Below are positions 25,912-33,155 of a DNA stretch of 49,542 nt, in pieces. Made by a program: the position numbers and the translations under genes. Position 1 is the stretch's first letter; the number at the start of each line of letters is the position of its first letter. The stretch is from Clostridia bacterium. Its GTDB lineage: Bacteria; Bacillota; Clostridia; Christensenellales; Aristaeellaceae. The DNA lies in assembly GCA_017547285.1 (NCBI GenBank), contig JAFYQB010000016.1:1-49542 (forward strand), given 5' to 3'. Under the pieces are notes generated by a model. That model was not told where the DNA came from and did no database searches. It saw nothing but the letters and a program-made list of their open reading frames with translations.

Positions 25912-25945
25912 AAAAAACGCAGACTCCTCAGAATCTGCGTTTTTT
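25912..25945 (-). terminator. Terminator of the YwaF-like gene
   Basis: Hairpin with arms AAAAAACGCAGA (25912-25923) and TCTGCGTTTTTT (25934-25945), just past the stop codon on the minus strand. A near copy lies at 26988-27015, upstream of the gene. Confidence 0.85.
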
Positions 25946-25948
25946 CAT

Positions 25949-26710
25949 TTACATGGCTGCCATTTGCTTTTCCCGTTTATCCTTAAAATACCAGGGCATA
26001 TATGCCAGCACATACATAGCCGTAATGACCAGCGTCATAATCATCAGACGAAGCGCAAAGTTAGGCGGCAGAATATCGAGCACAGAGGGCGCAGCTTCAG
26101 GACGCGCCATGTACAGATAATTCGCGCCGGGAATCATGCTGTTTACCCAATACGCAATCACCGCCATTACAACCAGCGCAGCATAGGAACGAATCGCCGA
26201 CTTGATGGTAGGACGCATTCCATGAACAAAAATCATATAGAACACGGCAATATATCCCAGCGTATGTTCCAGCCAGAACTGATAATAACGGAACCGTGTA
26301 AAGCCCGTATACGTAAGCGGGGTCGGCGTGATCAGCGCAAACAGCGAGCCCGACAGCAGCCAGAAATAACAGATATCAAAAAGCGACTGTTTTTTGCCTG
26401 CGAGCATAAAACTGCTGAAAATCACCGTCCAGGTACATACGCCAATCGGCAGATTTTCCACCGGCCCGGGCTGCAGCCAGGGCGCACCAACCAGCCGCCA
26501 ATAGTACGACATATCCGAAACAATCAGCATAAAAGCAAGCGCAAAGCGCAGTGTTTCTTCATGGCGCGAGTTCCGTATCCACACTCTCTTGCGATAGATC
26601 AGCAAAATGGTGGCGATCATCAGCAGCACCGGAAGAAAGTGAGCAGGCGTAAACAATGCGAATTCTGCCGTTTCTCCCTGGCCAAAGAAATAAACAAAAA
26701 ACTCTTTCAT
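25949..26710 (-). CDS. YwaF/TIGR02206-family membrane protein
   Basis: A 253-residue protein with about six or seven hydrophobic helices, starting FFGQGETAEFALFTPAHF and ending in a basic tail (KDKREKQMAAM). The central LPIGVCTWTVIFSSFMLAGKKQSLFDICYFW and WLEHTLGYIAVFYMIFVHGM segments are characteristic of the TIGR02206/YwaF family, whose role is unknown. It is a single-gene unit. An AT-rich region upstream holds a possible minus-strand promoter (TTGATT, 17 bases, TATACT). It marks the left edge of the accessory zone. Confidence 0.8.
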   Translation of the reverse strand: MKEFFVYFFGQGETAEFALFTPAHFLPVLLMIATILLIYRKRVWIRNSRHEETLRFALAFMLIVSDMSYYWRLVGAPWLQPGPVENLPIGVCTWTVIFSSFMLAGKKQSLFDICYFWLLSGSLFALITPTPLTYTGFTRFRYYQFWLEHTLGYIAVFYMIFVHGMRPTIKSAIRSYAALVVMAVIAYWVNSMIPGANYLYMARPEAAPSVLDILPPNFALRLMIMTLVITAMYVLAYMPWYFKDKREKQMAAM

Positions 26711-26987
26711 GTCCGATTCCTTCCATTTTTGAAAAGCTGTTGCGGAGCATTCAATGTTTTATTCCGCAACAACATTATAAACCAACCAGTATATATATAC
26801 AATATATAATATAATCAATCACGCCAGGTATGCTGATCTTCTTTTTTCCCTGATTACATTCGGGCATCCTTCGTTTCCGGAGCAAACAAAAACCTTATCG
26901 AAAACAGCTGTTATGTCAAGAGTTCTTTGTGCTCTTTCGAAATGGAACAATCCCCTTGCCACTTGTTTTCTGTTTTTGGCAAACAAA

Positions 26988-27015
26988 AAACGCAGACTCT
27001 TGCGAATCTGCGTTT
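26988..27015. terminator. Orphan hairpin, near copy of the YwaF terminator
   Basis: Arms AAACGCAGA (26988-26996) and TCTGCGTTT (27007-27015). The acyltransferase gene ends ~145 bases further right on the minus strand, so it could be that gene's distant terminator or a leftover of a lost gene. Confidence 0.45.
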
Positions 27016-27124
27016 CTGGCCCGGAACGCTTACTTTGACAACGGGCTATGTTTTGAAACTTTCGGCCTGAGAATCGTTATTTTACGAGGTTTCGTTAAAC
27101 AGTCAAGTACCGTTATACCACTGG

Positions 27125-27145
27125 GGTATCGTTAGATTACTAGCC
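27125..27145. repeat. Left imperfect direct repeat flanking the AT-rich cassette
   Basis: GGTATCGTTAGATTACTAGCC here matches AGTATCGTTAAATCACAGCC at 29145-29164 in about 17 of 21 aligned positions, including nine in a row. The pair brackets the acyltransferase/TetR genes. Could be chance. Confidence 0.35.
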
Positions 27146-27159
27146 GAAAATCACGTTTG

Positions 27160-28368
27160 TCACATATCATTTCTACTGCTGCAGGCTTTCATGGTTCCAT
27201 TCAATGTAACAACACCCAGTGTAAACTTTGCCGCAGGCGACGCCGGCGGAATAAACGTGAGAGATTTTATGTGTTCATTCTCCACTTTGCCTAAATTGGT
27301 AATACTATGAGATTTCGGTTCTCCAAACCCAAACATACCGGCACCTACAAATCCGGCAGCTTTGCTTTTAAATCCTTTCAAAGCAGAAATAGCTGCTGCA
27401 TCCAATAATGTAGGGCTCATTTCAAAATAGCACGCCAGCACCAGCATCAATGTTCTGTTGTTCTGTAAATGCTTCTGAACCAATGCACGCACTTCTTTTG
27501 CTACTGTAATTACATCTGAAGACTTTGCTTTATAGGCAATTCCCATGGCGGTAGAATAATTCCCCAAAGAACCTCTTTGATATTTAGCAAACTTATTTCG
27601 AATGTCAGCTGCAATAATAATTTTCTCCGTACCGGTTTTTACATACATATGCGCCATCAAAAGATCATTCATGGAAAAACCGTGTTCCTTGCAAAGCCGT
27701 GCCATTTGCGTCACGCTTTCTTTTTCTACCTCATACGTTTCAAAATCTACCGGATGGGTTTTGCTGTAGGCTTCCACAAATTGTGCGTATTGTTCATAAT
27801 TTACGGTATGATTTTCCTTTGCCCAAAGCTTATTCATGCGCTTAACCAGCAACTTGCTGATACCTGCCAATTTACTTTTTGGAGGCAAGTCATCTATACT
27901 TTCCAACAATACTTCTTCTGCATAAACAGGTGCCGTCTCTCCCACATAATCATTCGCGAATTCTTCTGCAAGCTCCAACAAACCTCTGCCGTCCACCAAT
28001 AAATGATGAGCTGCAAATAAAAGAGTCATCCCTTGCTGTTTTGGATAAATATATGCCCGTAGCATGCCGTTCTCAAACACGTTCCAGTCTTTTTCAGAAA
28101 TCTTTTTGTAATCAGGCCATAAGGAAGATTCATTGCTTCGAACTACTATGTTAATCTGAGAATAATCCGTCACATGATAATAAAGTTTATCGGTTCCTTC
28201 TTCATATGCAATCAAGGATTTTAAAAATGGATGTGCCTCTGCCATTCGCTGGAAGGTAGCTTCCACCTGTTCCTTGTTGTATTCCTTATCTATTTCCATT
28301 ACCATGCCAAAATGCATATTAGGACACATAAAATGTGCTCGTTCGGACGCTACATATTGTCGTTTCAT
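27160..28368 (-). CDS. Condensation-domain/alcohol-acetyltransferase-like acyltransferase
   Basis: A 402-residue protein of the chloramphenicol-acetyltransferase/condensation superfamily. The catalytic signature HHLLVDG (121-127) fits HHxxxDG, with H122 as the expected base. The N-terminal half (FQRMAEAHPFLKSLIAYEEG) and the later GNYSTAMGIAYK segment support the two-lobed fold. It would transfer an acyl group to an alcohol or amine; the substrate is unknown and no peptide synthetase lies nearby. ATG 28368 overlaps the TetR stop by ATGA, so it is translated with its regulator. Codon use is clearly more A/T-rich than the neighbouring genes, suggesting transfer. Confidence 0.75.
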   Translation of the reverse strand: MKRQYVASERAHFMCPNMHFGMVMEIDKEYNKEQVEATFQRMAEAHPFLKSLIAYEEGTDKLYYHVTDYSQINIVVRSNESSLWPDYKKISEKDWNVFENGMLRAYIYPKQQGMTLLFAAHHLLVDGRGLLELAEEFANDYVGETAPVYAEEVLLESIDDLPPKSKLAGISKLLVKRMNKLWAKENHTVNYEQYAQFVEAYSKTHPVDFETYEVEKESVTQMARLCKEHGFSMNDLLMAHMYVKTGTEKIIIAADIRNKFAKYQRGSLGNYSTAMGIAYKAKSSDVITVAKEVRALVQKHLQNNRTLMLVLACYFEMSPTLLDAAAISALKGFKSKAAGFVGAGMFGFGEPKSHSITNLGKVENEHIKSLTFIPPASPAAKFTLGVVTLNGTMKACSSRNDM

Positions 28369-28964
28369 TTTGTATCTTCCTCCCCTGTGATTTGATTGAT
28401 AATTCCATCCAACATAATACGAATAACCTGCTCCTGAATCTCCCTCGGTTGTCCCTGCAGTACAATCCACGACTGATAAAGTGACTGAAATAATTGGGAC
28501 ACTACCTGAGCCTCATACCGAAACTTAATTCCATGCTTCTCCATTGCATTAACAGCATCAAAACCCTGCATACTATATTCCAGCAATCTTTGCGGAGATA
28601 CTTTCCTTGCAATTATTTCCACAGTTTCCTTATCAATACCGACTAGCAAGGGGTACTTCATCATTAAACCTGACATAGCAGAAAACACCAACTTTACTCT
28701 TTCTGCATCCGGTCTGCCTTTGCTTTTTATGAGCACCACTTCCAACGCATCGAAAATTTCCTTCTGCTCATTCTGCGCTATATCCAAAAACAGATACTCT
28801 TTTCCTTCGTAAAATTTATAGAAAGATGCTTTGGCAATATTTACTGTTTTTGCAATGTCATCAATCGTAACCTTTTTTAAACCATAAGAGCAAAACAAAC
28901 GCTCTCCTTCTTCCAGTAAACGCTGCTTTATCCTTATTTTTTCCAGTTCTCCAAATCTAGGCAT
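28365..28964 (-). CDS. TetR/AcrR-family transcriptional regulator
   Basis: A 199-residue regulator. The N-terminal HTH (about 9-55) is typical: RLLEEGERLFCSYGLKKVTIDDIAK followed by IAKASFYKFYEGKEYLF. The C-terminal ligand domain is all helical. Upstream of its start lies an inverted repeat that fits an autoregulatory operator. It is first in a two-gene unit with the acyltransferase (4-base overlap), so a small-molecule inducer probably controls both. AT-rich like its partner. Confidence 0.9.
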   Translation of the reverse strand: MPRFGELEKIRIKQRLLEEGERLFCSYGLKKVTIDDIAKTVNIAKASFYKFYEGKEYLFLDIAQNEQKEIFDALEVVLIKSKGRPDAERVKLVFSAMSGLMMKYPLLVGIDKETVEIIARKVSPQRLLEYSMQGFDAVNAMEKHGIKFRYEAQVVSQLFQSLYQSWIVLQGQPREIQEQVIRIMLDGIINQITGEEDTK

Positions 28965-28980
28965 ATGCGCTCCTTTATAT

Positions 28981-29012
28981 AAACTATATTTCTATTTTGG
29001 TATATATAGTTT
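28981..29012. promoter_or_regulatory. Likely TetR operator
   Basis: AAACTATAT (28981-28989) and its exact complement ATATAGTTT (29004-29012), 14 bases apart, 17 bases upstream of the TetR start. The dyad overlaps the expected promoter region. Confidence 0.6.
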
Positions 29013-29144
29013 ACTTTATGTGACATAGGATTGTCAATATGTAAAAAACATCCGCAAAAAAGAGACTTTTACGAGATGTTCACCTACAATTTGAACCCGT
29101 GCATCTAAAAAGTGAACCCGGTGCAAAAAAGTGAAACCGCACGG

Positions 29145-29164
29145 GAGTATCGTTAAATCACAGC
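29145..29164. repeat. Right imperfect direct repeat flanking the AT-rich cassette
   Basis: Partner of 27125-27145; see that entry. It lies ~180 bases beyond the TetR start. Confidence 0.35.
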
Positions 29165-29175
29165 CCAATAAACAG

Positions 29176-29217
29176 AAAACACCACGTCTGTCCGACAAAG
29201 GATTGACGTGGTGTTTT
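29176..29217. terminator. Orphan 13-bp hairpin
   Basis: Perfect arms AAAACACCACGTC (29176-29188) and GACGTGGTGTTTT (29205-29217) with a 16-base loop. No gene ends here now. Confidence 0.5.
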
Positions 29218-29307
29218 GTAAAAGATGGTAGGGTTCACGTCCAAACTGCAAGAAAGAGGCCTTACAGGGCGTTTTAGGAGCTGAATTTGCAAGAATAAAT
29301 AAAAAAA

Positions 29308-29342
29308 CTGGACTCTAACTTCGTATCAAAGTTAGAGTCCAG
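29308..29342 (-). terminator. Terminator beside the tRNA-Trp remnant
   Basis: Perfect 14-bp stem (29308-29321/29329-29342), loop of 7, with a T run on the minus strand. Its CTCTAACTT core recurs in the tRNA-Ser terminator at 43024-43060. Confidence 0.75.
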
Positions 29343-29345
29343 AGG

Positions 29346-29394
29346 TGGCAGGGGCAGTAGGATTCGAACCCACAACAAAGGTTTTGGAGACCCA
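29346..29394 (-). pseudogene. 3' fragment of tRNA-Trp (possible attachment-site scar)
   Basis: 49 bases identical to the 3' part of tRNA-Trp: from the 5' side of the anticodon stem through the anticodon loop, T arm, acceptor strand and CCA. The 5' half (acceptor, D arm) is missing and the match stops sharply at 29394. It has the same orientation as the intact tRNA-Trp at 30532-30605 and lies on that gene's 3' side, the geometry left when an element integrates into a tRNA gene and carries a copy of its 3' end. Confidence 0.85.
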
Positions 29395-29523
29395 TGCTTT
29401 CCCTATCGTCTCCCCTTCAACAACTGGTTTATGAGGCAAACCGCTATATAATGTTAAAACACATACCAGTGCAAACAAAATTTTATTGTTATTCTCCGTA
29501 TGATTAATGGGTGCAGCAATACG

Positions 29524-30450
29524 TTAACACCATTTTTCCGCAACGTCAAGCATTTGCCTGCCAAGTTCATTCTGACCTATCGACAGTAAAATCAAAGCTG
29601 TTGTGGTCATCTGAAGAAAGCCCCATTCCCAGATATCCGTTTCATTCACGCCTGTCAGGTGACTCAGATATTTGCTTCGTTCACGGCCTTTGGCCAAAGC
29701 ATCCTCTTCAAATTCATCCGGCCACTCCCGCATCAGCACGCCCACGTCGTAACTCTTTTCAAAAATCAGCCCATCAGGATCGATCAGTTTATATTCCTGT
29801 GTACCTGGAATCAACAGCATATTATTGTTGTGCGCATCGCCGTGCACATTTACATATTGTGATGGATCCGTTCTTCGCTGCAGTTCGTCGGCAAAGTGTA
29901 AAGCAGTACAAACAATTTTGGAGCTGTACGGCGGATTCAGTTCAGACCATGCACTTTTGATAAAGGAGGAGAAACCGCTGTGTTTGTTCTGAGCATCCTT
30001 CTGATGCACAGGATCCACAGGACTTTGCCAAATCTCCTGCATGGCTTTGCAAAGAATCTCCATTTGTTTTTCCGGAGGCAAACCGGACTGCGACAACCGT
30101 GGGCCCAAACGTTCAAGCAGAACAGCACGCCGCCCGATGTCATCCGCATAAAGACGGCAGTAACCCTTTCCGTCAGCCGAACGCAGCGCATTAACGCTAA
30201 GCGCATATTTATCAAGCGGATCATTGGGAAGAGAAATTTTGAGGATGCATTCTGCCCCATGTTCAATACAGCTCAAGCCAACAAACGCCGTCGATCCGCC
30301 TTCCAAAACATCTATTACTGTGATTTTCCACTGTTTTTCAATATACGCAATGTTTTCATCCAGTTGAGATATCCAATCAATTCCCGGCTTTCCAAGCGCT
30401 TCAGCACGTCCTTTTACAGCTCGAGGCAGTCGCGTATGCCAGCCGGTCAT
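29524..30450 (-). CDS. APH-family small-molecule phosphotransferase
   Basis: A 308-residue kinase-like protein of the aminoglycoside phosphotransferase superfamily. The catalytic loop is HGDAHNNN (203-210; base D205, metal ligand N210) and the DFG-like metal site is LIDPDG (D225). The N-lobe lysine is K71 in CILKIS. The overall form resembles the APH(6)/hydroxyurea-phosphotransferase branch; real antibiotic resistance is unproven. ATG 30450 is chosen with GAGGAG 10 bases upstream; the reading frame continues open back into the tRNA-Trp terminator and tRNA gene, which cannot be coding. It is the only gene between the tRNA-Trp fragment and the intact tRNA-Trp, and therefore may be cargo of an integrated element. 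Confidence 0.8.
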   Translation of the reverse strand: MTGWHTRLPRAVKGRAEALGKPGIDWISQLDENIAYIEKQWKITVIDVLEGGSTAFVGLSCIEHGAECILKISLPNDPLDKYALSVNALRSADGKGYCRLYADDIGRRAVLLERLGPRLSQSGLPPEKQMEILCKAMQEIWQSPVDPVHQKDAQNKHSGFSSFIKSAWSELNPPYSSKIVCTALHFADELQRRTDPSQYVNVHGDAHNNNMLLIPGTQEYKLIDPDGLIFEKSYDVGVLMREWPDEFEEDALAKGRERSKYLSHLTGVNETDIWEWGFLQMTTTALILLSIGQNELGRQMLDVAEKWC

Positions 30451-30496
30451 TCTGATCATTCTCCTCAAAAATGTTCCCAAAGGCTTAGTTATAGAA

Positions 30497-30531
30497 AAAA
30501 GCAGCAGTTCATTTTCAGAACTGCTGCTTTT
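30497..30531 (-). terminator. Terminator of tRNA-Trp copy 2
   Basis: 14-bp stem (30497-30510/30518-30531), T run on the minus strand, directly at the tRNA 3' end. Confidence 0.8.
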
Positions 30532-30605
30532 TGGCAGGGGCAGTAGGATTCGAACCCACAACAAAGGTTTTGGAGACCCACGTGTTACCATTACACCATG
30601 CCCCT
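30532..30605 (-). tRNA. tRNA-Trp (CCA anticodon), copy 2
   Basis: 74-nt tRNA with encoded CCA, identical base for base to the copy at 1044-1117. It is the intact partner of the 3' fragment at 29346-29394. Confidence 0.95.
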
Positions 30606-30619
30606 AAGCACAGTAATGG

Positions 30620-30648
30620 ATTATACACGAAGTTTGCATCGCTGTCAA
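30620..30648 (-). promoter_or_regulatory. Sigma-A promoter of tRNA-Trp copy 2
   Basis: Minus strand TTGACA (30643-30648), 17-base spacer, TATAAT (30620-30625), 14 bases before the tRNA 5' end. Confidence 0.85.
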
Positions 30649-30678
30649 TACCCTGTCAGCTACTTTTTTATTCTGCTT

Positions 30679-31455
30679 TTACAGCAGAATCAGATCGCAT
30701 TCTTTCGGACAATATGTATTGGCAAAAACAAGGCATGCCGCCTGCTGTGCTGCCTGACGGTCCCGTTCGATCATATGCACCAGATACAGTTTCCCAGCTC
30801 CGGCTGCGTTGGCTGCCACTGCTGCATCCTCTGCGCTTGAATGACAGTACAGGTTCCATTCTTTGGAGGAACGTTCAGCAAACGCCGACTCATGAATCAG
30901 TGCATCGCAGCCGGCCGCAAATGCCGGAAGCTGCTCAAGCGGCGCGGTATCGCCGGTATAAACGATTGATTTGCCATTGGCGTCTGTAAAACGATAGCAG
31001 CGCGACGGCGTGGTATGGAGGCTTTTGATAAAGCGGACGCTGAATCCATTCAGCTCATATTCGCCCTCACCGGGAAGCTCTACTACATGAGGCTTTTCAT
31101 CCGCAACGGGCCGGCGCTCTCCGCCAACCACAATTTCATCAAAACCGGCATACATAAGCGTGCGGCGCACAACCTCTTCCAAACCCTCAGGTCCATAGAT
31201 CGTCAGATCATCCACCCGCTGATATTTGGTAATACGGTAAAACAGAAACTGCGCAAGCCCCAGATAATGATCCTGATGCATATGGGTAAAAAACAGATGC
31301 GTCACCTGACCGGGCTCCACACCCGCCCGCAGCAGATTGCGAATGGGATTCCAGCCCGTATCCACCATTATATGCCGCTCAATCAGCAGACTGGCTGTAT
31401 CCGTAGCCTCGTTATCCGGCAGACAGGAGCCGGTACCAAGAAACTCTACTCTCAT
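30679..31455 (-). CDS. RNase Z-like metallo-beta-lactamase-fold hydrolase
   Basis: A 258-residue MBL-fold protein. The metal motif is HMHQDH (H58, H60, D62, H63), with further ligands likely in H-x-T of SLHTTPS, D in YTGDTAP and the terminal H of YLVHMIE. The start MRVEFLGTGSCLP is typical of RNase Z/arylsulfatase-like members. It lacks the long exosite arm expected of a true tRNase Z, so the substrate is uncertain. It lies 33 bases downstream of the C26-type hydrolase gene, probably in one operon. AGGAGG precedes ATG 31455. Confidence 0.8.
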   Translation of the reverse strand: MRVEFLGTGSCLPDNEATDTASLLIERHIMVDTGWNPIRNLLRAGVEPGQVTHLFFTHMHQDHYLGLAQFLFYRITKYQRVDDLTIYGPEGLEEVVRRTLMYAGFDEIVVGGERRPVADEKPHVVELPGEGEYELNGFSVRFIKSLHTTPSRCYRFTDANGKSIVYTGDTAPLEQLPAFAAGCDALIHESAFAERSSKEWNLYCHSSAEDAAVAANAAGAGKLYLVHMIERDRQAAQQAACLVFANTYCPKECDLILL

Positions 31456-31488
31456 CCATCATTCCTCCTGGAAACAGGCAAGCAGCCG

Positions 31489-32229
31489 TCAGCGCTGCCC
31501 GTGATAAGCGCGCGCCGCTTCTGCCAGCGCATCAAACAGGGCCATAGCGGTCCGGTCCCGATCGAAATAACGTTCCGGATGCCACTGCACTCCCAGGAAG
31601 AACGGCAAACCAGGATGCTCGACTGATTCGATCAGTCCGTCAGAAGCGTGGGCAGCAACCTTCAGACACGGAGCAGCGTCCCGCACGCCCTGATGATGGA
31701 AGGTGTTGACGCGGATTTCACGTTCACCGATGATCTTCATCAGCATGGTATTTTCTTCGATCAGCACACGGTGGCTGGTATAAAAATCAGCCCGAGTCTG
31801 CGAATGGGCAACGCCCTTGCCACCCTCCGCAGTACGGTATTGGCTGGGAACATCCTGCCACAGGGTTCCGCCCATGGCGACATTCATACTCTGGATACCG
31901 CGGCAGATGCCAAGCACAGGCATTTTCATCTCCGCTGCCATGTGCACCAGCCGTCCCTCAAATTCATCGCGCAGCGGATTGACTTCACCCAGTTCATCAA
32001 TAGGATCTTGTCCGTAGCGTTCAGGCGAAACATCATTGCCGCCTGCAAGCAAAATACCATCAAGCCCGTTCAGGCACTGGCGCATCATATGCTCATCCAT
32101 ATTGGGGCACAAAAGCACCGGGAGCGCGCCGGCCCTCATCAGCGCATTGGTATAGCAGGTCTGAATGCTCATTTCCTTCTCAGTCTTGCTGATGCTGCCG
32201 GAAATGCCGATCAGAGGGTAGGTTTTCAT
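31489..32229 (-). CDS. Gamma-glutamyl-gamma-aminobutyrate hydrolase-like (peptidase C26) enzyme
   Basis: A 246-residue class I glutamine-amidotransferase-type hydrolase of the PuuD group, which cleaves gamma-glutamyl bonds. The catalytic triad is complete: C109 in GICRG, H217 and E219 in VQWHPER. The N-terminal MKTYPLIGISGS and LLAGGNDVSPERYG are family hallmarks. ATG 32229 is used because the fold starts there and AAAGGCGG lies upstream; the longer frame runs into a terminator. No putrescine genes are nearby, so the natural substrate may be another gamma-glutamyl compound. Confidence 0.88.
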   Translation of the reverse strand: MKTYPLIGISGSISKTEKEMSIQTCYTNALMRAGALPVLLCPNMDEHMMRQCLNGLDGILLAGGNDVSPERYGQDPIDELGEVNPLRDEFEGRLVHMAAEMKMPVLGICRGIQSMNVAMGGTLWQDVPSQYRTAEGGKGVAHSQTRADFYTSHRVLIEENTMLMKIIGEREIRVNTFHHQGVRDAAPCLKVAAHASDGLIESVEHPGLPFFLGVQWHPERYFDRDRTAMALFDALAEAARAYHGQR

Positions 32230-32301
32230 AAAAAAGCACCGCCTTTCATTGTAGTCCTCTAAATTCGCGGCGGTGCTCCCGTTTTCCTGCCAAACCGACA
32301 A

Positions 32302-32332
32302 AAGAGACGGCCGCATTCTGCAGCCGTCTCTT
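32302..32332 (-). terminator. Terminator after the SASP genes
   Basis: 10-bp stem (32302-32311/32323-32332) with an 11-base loop, just past the second SASP stop and followed by a short T run on the minus strand. Confidence 0.7.
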
Positions 32333-32339
32333 CAGGGAT

Positions 32340-32582
32340 TTACTGCTGGGTACCGGTGCTGCCGGCCATGGAGCGTTCGGCATTTTCGATCAGACGCTTC
32401 ACCATGTAGCCGCCGATGTAGCCAGCCTGACGGCTGGGCAGATCGCCGTTATAGCCCTGCTTCAAATTGATGCCAAGCTCATTGGCGATTTCATATTTCA
32501 TGTTATTCAGCGCCTGCTTGGCTTCGGGAACCATGGCGCGGTTGCTGTTGGAGGAATTGCCGGTCTGCTGATTCTGGAACAT
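32340..32582 (-). CDS. Alpha/beta-type small acid-soluble spore protein 1
   Basis: An 80-residue DNA-coating spore protein. The two conserved blocks are present: ALNNMKYEIANELGI (containing the GPR protease site after E in YEIA) and GYIGGYMVKRLIE. A Gln/Asn/Ser-rich N-terminus precedes them. ATG 32582 is chosen from GAGGTGG 8 bases upstream; two in-frame codons slightly earlier sit on or in the ribosome site. Such proteins bind spore DNA, change it to an A-like form and protect it from UV. Expression in the forespore under sigma-G is expected from the family. Confidence 0.92.
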   Translation of the reverse strand: MFQNQQTGNSSNSNRAMVPEAKQALNNMKYEIANELGINLKQGYNGDLPSRQAGYIGGYMVKRLIENAERSMAGSTGTQQ

Positions 32583-32612
32583 ATTCATATCCACCTCTTC
32601 ATCAATTTGGGG

Positions 32613-32840
32613 TTAAACGCCGCCCTGCTGGCCTGCCATCTGCTTTTCTGCCTGCTGGATCAGTCGCTTGACCATGTAGCCGCCCACATAGCCGTTTTCT
32701 CGGGAGGTCAGATCGCCGTTATAGCCCTGTTTGAGGTTGATGCCAAGCTCCCGTGCAATCTCGTATTTCATGTTGTTAAGCGCCTCGCGTGCCTGCACAA
32801 CCTCAGGACGGCTGCTTTGACCGGTAGTCTGCTGACTCAT
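32613..32840 (-). CDS. Alpha/beta-type small acid-soluble spore protein 2
   Basis: A 75-residue paralogue of the adjacent SASP, sharing LNNMKYEIA-ELGINLKQGYNGDL and YVGGYMVKRLI. The start ATG 32840 follows GAGGAGGTG. Its end lies 30 bases before the first SASP start on the same strand, so the two arose by tandem duplication and are probably co-transcribed. Confidence 0.92.
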   Translation of the reverse strand: MSQQTTGQSSRPEVVQAREALNNMKYEIARELGINLKQGYNGDLTSRENGYVGGYMVKRLIQQAEKQMAGQQGGV

Positions 32841-32947
32841 ACGTTTTTCACCTCCTCAAGTGGTTTCAACGCTATTGTGGCCTGAGGCAAATAAAATACC
32901 CTGACAAATGTTTGATTGGAAAATTTGAATTTTTTGTCCAAAAGTGC

Positions 32948-32975
32948 TTGACAGTTCTAAGAAATCTGCTATAAT
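32948..32975 (+). promoter_or_regulatory. Promoter of the rplJ-rplL operon
   Basis: Consensus TTGACA (32948-32953) and TATAAT (32970-32975), spacer 16. Confidence 0.85.
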
Positions 32976-32994
32976 ACTATACGATTCTTTGGAA

Positions 32995-33112
32995 ACCTGA
33001 TGCCGAAGACAGCGGGTCGGTTGCGAAAGCAGCCTTAAAATGTTCCCGCCGAGGTGTAAGGCGGGAGCAATCTCCCCTGCGACTCGTTCGCCCTTGCGCC
33101 TGCAAGGGTTTT
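32995..33112 (+). promoter_or_regulatory. Ribosomal protein L10 leader with attenuator
   Basis: Structured 5' leader of rplJ. It holds the GAAGACAGCGGGT and CTTAAAATG-type segments, a CCCGCC/GGCGGG stem (33045-33050/33060-33065), and a terminator-like stem CCCTTGC/GCAAGGG (33091-33097/33102-33108) ending in a T run. In this family L10 (with L12) binds the leader and shuts off its own operon. Confidence 0.85.
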
Positions 33113-33155
33113 CTTTATTGAATCGCAGAATTTCAAGAAGGAGGTGCAACCCCCA

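Larger units (their letters stand above)
26711..27159. other. Gene-free AT-rich region with a duplicated hairpin
   Basis: No coding region of credible length. 26780-26820 is very AT-rich and carries the likely promoter of the YwaF-like gene. 26988-27015 repeats the hairpin at 25912-25945 (same AACGCAGACTC/GAATCTGCGTT arms) but no gene ends there on either strand. 27090-27140 contains several short TATCGTTA/CGTTATA-like words. Confidence 0.5.
29013..29345. other. Degenerate non-coding stretch with GAACCC-type repeats
   Basis: No credible gene. GTGAACCC-like words recur at 29091-29098, 29112-29119 and 29131-29138 (spacing 19-21 bases), with an inverted copy GGGTTCAC at 29231-29238. Iterated terminal motifs of this kind occur at ends of some insertion sequences, so a decayed element is possible. 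Two hairpins (29176-29217 and 29308-29342) also lie here. Confidence 0.35.

Noticed and set aside
27001..27060. A degraded tRNA after the orphan hairpin
   Set aside because: The hairpin-then-tRNA layout is common here, but no T-arm GTTCRA motif or acceptor pairing was found.
28981..29345. CRISPR array or other regular repeat array
   Set aside because: GAACCC words are few, imperfect and too closely spaced; no constant repeat with unique spacers exists here or elsewhere in the window.
29524..30450. Aminoglycoside resistance gene
   Set aside because: Catalytic motifs show the superfamily only; sequence does not match a resistance enzyme I can name, so resistance is not claimed.
30451..30591. 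N-terminal extension of the APH-like kinase through the tRNA-Trp gene
   Set aside because: Those codons overlap the tRNA and its terminator; a ribosome site points to ATG 30450.
33091..33112. Hairpin with T run as a terminator of an upstream gene
   Set aside because: It belongs to the L10 leader; no plus-strand gene ends upstream.
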